6,845 nt of DNA from NCBI GenBank assembly GCA_023249895.1, contig JAHFBS010000048.1, positions 1-6,845 on the forward strand. Reading direction: 5' to 3'. Positions 5,558-6,845 of the stretch are shown here, piece after piece; positions within the stretch are counted from its first letter, which is position 1; each line of letters opens with the position of its first letter. The DNA comes from a bacterium. Its GTDB lineage: Bacteria; Babelota; Babeliae; Babelales; RVW-14. The position numbers and the translations under genes were made by a program. The notes under the pieces were generated by a model. It did not search any database. It was not told where the DNA came from and was given only the letters and a program-made list of their open reading frames with translations.

Positions 5558-6844
5558 TTACTTCACCAAATCTCTGAGGTAATTTTCTACCTGATCAAGC
5601 GCAATGCGCTCTTGTTTGGTTGTATCGCGATTACGCGCAGTGACTTTTTGGTCATTGAGCGTATCAAAATCATAGGTAAAGCAGACCGGCGTACCAATTT
5701 CGTCTTGACGGCGGTAGCGTTTGCCAATTGATCCTGATGCATCGTATTGAACGTTAAATCCAGAGGCTTTGAGCTGGGTGTGGAACGCGGTCGCCTGTTC
5801 ATCAAGTTTATTGGTGAGTGGCATGACGGCTGCAAGATAGGGTGCAACGCGTGGATGGAAGCGCAATACCGTGCGCGGCTCATTTTCAATGACATCTTCT
5901 GCATAGGCATCAAAAAGAAGTGTCAAAAAGAGGCGATCGACGCCAACTGAACACTCAACGACGTGAGGTGTGTATGATGTTTTGGTTGCCTCATCAAAAA
6001 CCGCAAGATCTTTGCCCGAGTGCTTTGAATGTTGCTTAAGATCAAAATCCGTTCTATTGGCAATACCTTCAAGCTCTTTCCAGCCAAAGGGGAAGTTATA
6101 TTCAACGTCGGTACACGCCTTGGCATAGTGCGCAAGCTCTTCAGACGTATGCGGACGTGAGCGGATACGCTCAGGGTTAAGCCCTAATTTATGGAAAAAT
6201 TTAAGTCTACGATCAACCCAGGTGGTAAAGAAAGCATCAGCTTCTGCTTCTTTGCAGAAGAACTCCATTTCCATCTGCTCAAATTCACGCATACGGAACA
6301 AAAACTGTTTAGGGGTAATTTCGTTGCGGAATGCTTTGCCAATTTGAGCAATACCAAAGGGGACCTTGACGCGATTGCTGGTATACACATTCTTAAAATT
6401 AACAAAAATTGATTGTGCTGTTTCGGGACGTAAGTAAGCAATGCTGCTTGCATCAGCCATAGCGCCTAGCTGCGTCTGGAACATCAGGTTAAATTGACGT
6501 ACCGGCGTCCATTGTTTATTACCGCAAGAAGGACAATTCTTGGACAAATCAAGCTCGTCAGCGCGATAACGTTTTTTGCACGACAGGCAATCGACCATTG
6601 GGTCGCTGAAATTATCCACGTGTCCCGATGCTTTCCATATTTCAGGACTGCCCAAAATTGCGCCATCGAGTAGCAAAACATCTTCGGCAAAGCCGGTCAT
6701 GTATTTAAGCCAGGCTTGTTTGATGGTATTTTTGAGCGTTGTACCAAGAGGGCCAAAGTCATAGACGCCATTAAGACCGCCATAAATTTCAGCTGATTGG
6801 TACACAAACCCGCGACGTTTGCACAGAGCGACAATTTTTTCTAA
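5558..6844 (-). CDS. glyS: Glycyl-tRNA synthetase, alpha2 (class IIa) type, a few N-terminal residues cut by the window edge
   Basis: This enzyme charges tRNA-Gly with glycine in the cytosol. An apparent GTG start at 6805 is not the true start. The frame continues to 6844 with LEKIVALCKRRGF leading into YQSAEIYGG, exactly where the family's N-terminal helix belongs, so only a few residues are missing. Counting from codon 6805, class II signs are GVYDFGPLG (13-21), RPETAQ (126-131), motif 2 FRNEITP (159-165) with FRMREFEQMEMEFF (170-183), and motif 3 GVDRL (288-292). A C-terminal anticodon-binding domain starts near 311. Two CxxC pairs, CLSC (73-76) and CPSC (91-94), look like a zinc knuckle in the catalytic-domain insertion. 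This single-chain form differs from the alpha2beta2 GlyQ/GlyS enzyme of E. coli. It sits upstream of the GNAT gene in one likely operon, and its cognate tRNA lies on the opposite strand beyond that gene. Confidence 0.97.
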   Translation of the reverse strand, partial: LEKIVALCKRRGFVYQSAEIYGGLNGVYDFGPLGTTLKNTIKQAWLKYMTGFAEDVLLLDGAILGSPEIWKASGHVDNFSDPMVDCLSCKKRYRADELDLSKNCPSCGNKQWTPVRQFNLMFQTQLGAMADASSIAYLRPETAQSIFVNFKNVYTSNRVKVPFGIAQIGKAFRNEITPKQFLFRMREFEQMEMEFFCKEAEADAFFTTWVDRRLKFFHKLGLNPERIRSRPHTSEELAHYAKACTDVEYNFPFGWKELEGIANRTDFDLKQHSKHSGKDLAVFDEATKTSYTPHVVECSVGVDRLFLTLLFDAYAEDVIENEPRTVLRFHPRVAPYLAAVMPLTNKLDEQATAFHTQLKASGFNVQYDASGSIGKRYRRQDEIGTPVCFTYDFDTLNDQKVTARNRDTTKQERIALDQVENYLRDLVK

Positions 6845-6845
6845 C

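Noticed and set aside
1..6845. CRISPR array, insertion sequence, integrase, toxin-antitoxin or defence system
   Set aside because: No regularly spaced repeats, no transposase or integrase motifs, no small paired genes; all larger frames are accounted for by recognised or single orphan genes.

Overview
The window is a compact, chromosomal-type stretch of a bacterial genome. It holds housekeeping genes, one exported orphan protein and one membrane-anchored acetyltransferase. I see no integrase, transposase, CRISPR array or phage gene. Base composition is moderately AT-rich by eye, and ATG, GTG and TTG starts are mixed. Shine-Dalgarno signals are mostly weak. The style (short gaps, overlapping genes, an exported cysteine-containing orphan, a signal-anchored GNAT enzyme, a stand-alone alpha2-type glycyl-tRNA synthetase) would suit a reduced-genome, possibly host-associated lineage such as Dependentiae (TM6). 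That placement is an impression, not a demonstration.

Layout on the plus strand. Positions 2-997 are the 3' part of a phosphomannomutase/phosphoglucomutase (AlgC/ManB-like) whose start lies before the window. It overlaps an endonuclease IV gene (nfo, 963-1841), whose nine metal ligands are all present. After a 169-base gap comes a predicted exported 239-residue protein with seven mature cysteines (2011-2730), which I do not recognise. A 122-base leader with several mutually exclusive hairpins precedes rplU (ribosomal protein L21, 2853-3197). Five bases later a DEAD-box RNA helicase starts (3203-4585). A tRNA-Gly with anticodon CCC follows at 4647-4719.

Layout on the minus strand. A glycyl-tRNA synthetase enters from the right edge; its reading frame is open to 6844 and the protein is nearly complete. 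It ends at 5558 and is followed after 19 bases by a GNAT-family acetyltransferase with an N-terminal membrane segment (5538-4753). This pair converges on the tRNA-Gly.

How the genes work together. The centre and right are themed on translation: L21, an RNA helicase of the type used in ribosome assembly and RNA decay, tRNA-Gly and its cognate synthetase. The left pair joins sugar-phosphate metabolism with base-excision DNA repair, an apparently fortuitous operon. I found no convincing new multi-gene system. The points most worth a second look are the switch-like rplU leader, rplU paired with a helicase rather than rpmA, the anchored GNAT enzyme, the exported orphan, and unusual active-site residues in the mutase.
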